Under the pieces are notes generated by a model. The model did not search any database, was not told where the DNA came from, and worked only from the letters and a program-made list of their open reading frames with translations. From NCBI GenBank assembly GCA_965230335.1, contig CBDDKS010000006.1:2790001-2854000 (forward strand): DNA of 64,000 nt, in the 5' to 3' direction. This DNA comes from CBDDKS01 sp965230335 (GTDB taxonomy: Bacteria; Pseudomonadota; Gammaproteobacteria; Enterobacterales; Kangiellaceae). A program made the position numbers and the translations under genes. Position 1 is the stretch's first letter. Each line of letters opens with the position of its first letter. Shown here piece by piece: positions 62,853-64,000 of this stretch.

Positions 62853-63350
62853 TTGTGTGTGTTCATCCCTGTATTTGTGGTAATTGATTTGAATGTCTCA
62901 AGTTTACAAAAACAAAGCCATCATTTATCGATAGATTGGGAACAATTGGATGACTGGACGCACCACCAGCTGCATTGTATTTTGGAGTTTTGTGAGCAAC
63001 ATCAATGGAAAGTCGTTCATATTAGTGAAAGCCAATCCAGGGTACTTTCTCCCATTATTGCCATTTGGCAGGTTACTTTTTTAAATCATCATGTTAAAAC
63101 CGCATGGATTATTACTGGCGATGTACCTATTGAAATTGTCCCGTTTCATAATATTCCAACAGCGCGGGAAGCTTTGAGATCGTTTTCCAAAAAATATTTA
63201 CATAGAGCACAATTAATGAAACGTTCGCAGGGAAGTCTTGTTAATGGTAAAGAGGTCATAGAAACAAAAGAAAAGTTGTTCATTGACAAGTTGCTAAGAA
63301 GCGCAGGCGACTTGTTGGTGATCTATCACGAAGCTTCTTTTTGGGAATAA
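62853..63350 (+). CDS. Unknown small protein, possible DUF4826 member
   Basis: Up to 165 aa; no ATG is in frame near the start. TTG at 62853 is the longest; GTG at 62877 and TTG at 62889 are alternatives, and no ribosome site settles it. The core (HHQLHCILEFCEQHQWKVVH; VKTAWIITGDVPIEIVPFHN; TAREALRSFSKKYLHRAQLM) resembles DUF4826-type proteins, from memory and unconfirmed. No signal peptide. It converges on the CsiV-like gene. Confidence 0.6.
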   Translation: MCVFIPVFVVIDLNVSSLQKQSHHLSIDWEQLDDWTHHQLHCILEFCEQHQWKVVHISESQSRVLSPIIAIWQVTFLNHHVKTAWIITGDVPIEIVPFHNIPTAREALRSFSKKYLHRAQLMKRSQGSLVNGKEVIETKEKLFIDKLLRSAGDLLVIYHEASFWE

Positions 63351-63403
63351 TGTTTGCAACCTCAGTTGAGGTTAAGCTATCGTTGAGATTAAATCATCAA
63401 GGA

Positions 63404-64000
63404 TTACTGATTGTCCGTATTGTCGTTTTTTTTCTTGTTATTTTTTTGGGGTTCTGAAATAGGGGGAACCTTGGGAAGTAACGCTTGGGCAGATAAAGTC
63501 TCTTCTGATGGCTCTACGTCAGGTGTTTTATTTTTTGTTTCATCAAATCGGGTGACTCGAATAAGCAGTCCATACAGTGGGTGATCAAAAAAATGAATAT
63601 CCTTGCGCTTGATTCGTCTGTATTGTTGCATAGGATAATGTATCAGTTGATCTAAAAAAATGAGTTCATTACTTTCTTCGAAAGAATAGTTGTCCAAATC
63701 ATAATGCCAATCGCTATCATCTGATTCGGTCTGTTCCGTATTTTTCTGACGAATACCTTCATAGGTTTCATCAAACAATTGTGAGGAAACACTGGCATTA
63801 TAGCTGTTGATATCCATTTCAATCTTTCCGGGCTTTCTTAAAAAGAGCTGTGTTTTAACATAGAGGAAACGATCAATATACAGCTGAATGGCCCCATCTA
63901 TTTCTGGAACCATTGGCTCCATTTCTGAAGTCATGGCTTCCGATTCAGAAGAATGGGTGTCTAATTTTTTGATGGTGTTATTATCAACATTGGGATAGTC
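63404..64000 (-). CDS. CsiV-like exported protein, N-terminus off the window
   Basis: About 199 codons are open to the right edge; the true start lies outside. An internal ATG at 63934 is not needed because the frame stays open upstream (beginning DYPNVDNN at the edge). The C-terminal core GAIQLYIDRFLYVKTQLFLR, then YRRIKRKDIHFFDHPLYGLLIRV matches the CsiV family, a periplasmic or outer-membrane protein linked in Shewanella to starvation and lysis control. The C-terminal tail is Lys/Asn-rich. It usually lies next to mfd, which may sit beyond the edge. Confidence 0.82.
   Translation of the reverse strand, partial: DYPNVDNNTIKKLDTHSSESEAMTSEMEPMVPEIDGAIQLYIDRFLYVKTQLFLRKPGKIEMDINSYNASVSSQLFDETYEGIRQKNTEQTESDDSDWHYDLDNYSFEESNELIFLDQLIHYPMQQYRRIKRKDIHFFDHPLYGLLIRVTRFDETKNKTPDVEPSEETLSAQALLPKVPPISEPQKNNKKKNDNTDNQ

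Overview
This is a 64 kb stretch of a chromosome from a low-GC gammaproteobacterium. The best evidence is gene order shared with enterobacteria and pseudomonads: rluE beside icd, cspD divergent from clpS-clpA, rplY-pth-ychF, an arsC-like gene overlapping wrbA, and a yceI-cybB pair. No plasmid, phage or CRISPR signature was seen. I cannot name the genus from the sequence alone.

Layout. 1-10.9 kb holds central metabolism and proteostasis: the E1 alpha and beta subunits of a 2-oxoacid dehydrogenase (beta runs off the left edge), RluE, isocitrate dehydrogenase, CspD, ClpS-ClpA, ApbE, a DUF3299 protein and L-serine dehydratase. 11.3-15.7 kb is accessory: a promoter-led cassette of a lipoprotein, a GHSLGG lipase and a membrane protein, then an IS3-family element. 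The IS transposase is broken by a 7-bp tandem duplication, and the IS sits on the 5' end of a DUF3144 gene. 15.8-18.2 kb is the rplY-pth-ychF translation operon. 18.4-26.7 kb has a large secreted BNR-repeat protein, NhaA, a Yip1 protein, a NatAB-type ABC exporter and an IbpA-type small heat-shock gene. The heat-shock gene has a sigma32-type promoter and a ROSE-like RNA thermometer. 26.7-34.2 kb contains mostly small housekeeping or unknown genes (Smr, WrbA, ArsC-like, YihY, a possible PilZ-like protein).

34.5-45.1 kb is the most distinctive block. It has a TlpA-like lipoprotein, a 184-aa exported protein, three TPR proteins, a small periplasmic protein, ExbB/TolQ, two ExbD/TolR proteins, and a TonB-like protein with an AgmX/PglI-type C-terminus. 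Stop and start codons overlap at most junctions. The parts list resembles the proton-driven Agl/Glt/Nfs envelope machines of myxobacteria. The first ExbD has Asn where the proton-carrying Asp normally sits, while the second keeps Asp.

45.2-64 kb holds an acyl-CoA dehydrogenase, a repeat-rich lipoprotein, tRNA-Arg(CCU), YceI-cytochrome b561, a GlcD-type FAD oxidase, tRNA-Val(UAC), a second large BNR protein paralogous to the first, GltX, an exported methyltransferase, an M23 peptidase, leucine-type dehydrogenase, an ALDH7-family dehydrogenase, a small unknown protein and the C-terminal part of a CsiV-like protein.

Non-coding structure includes several hairpin terminators, a 21-bp inverted repeat whose arm recurs at two other intergenic sites, and an 18-bp perfect hairpin before the acyl-CoA dehydrogenase gene.
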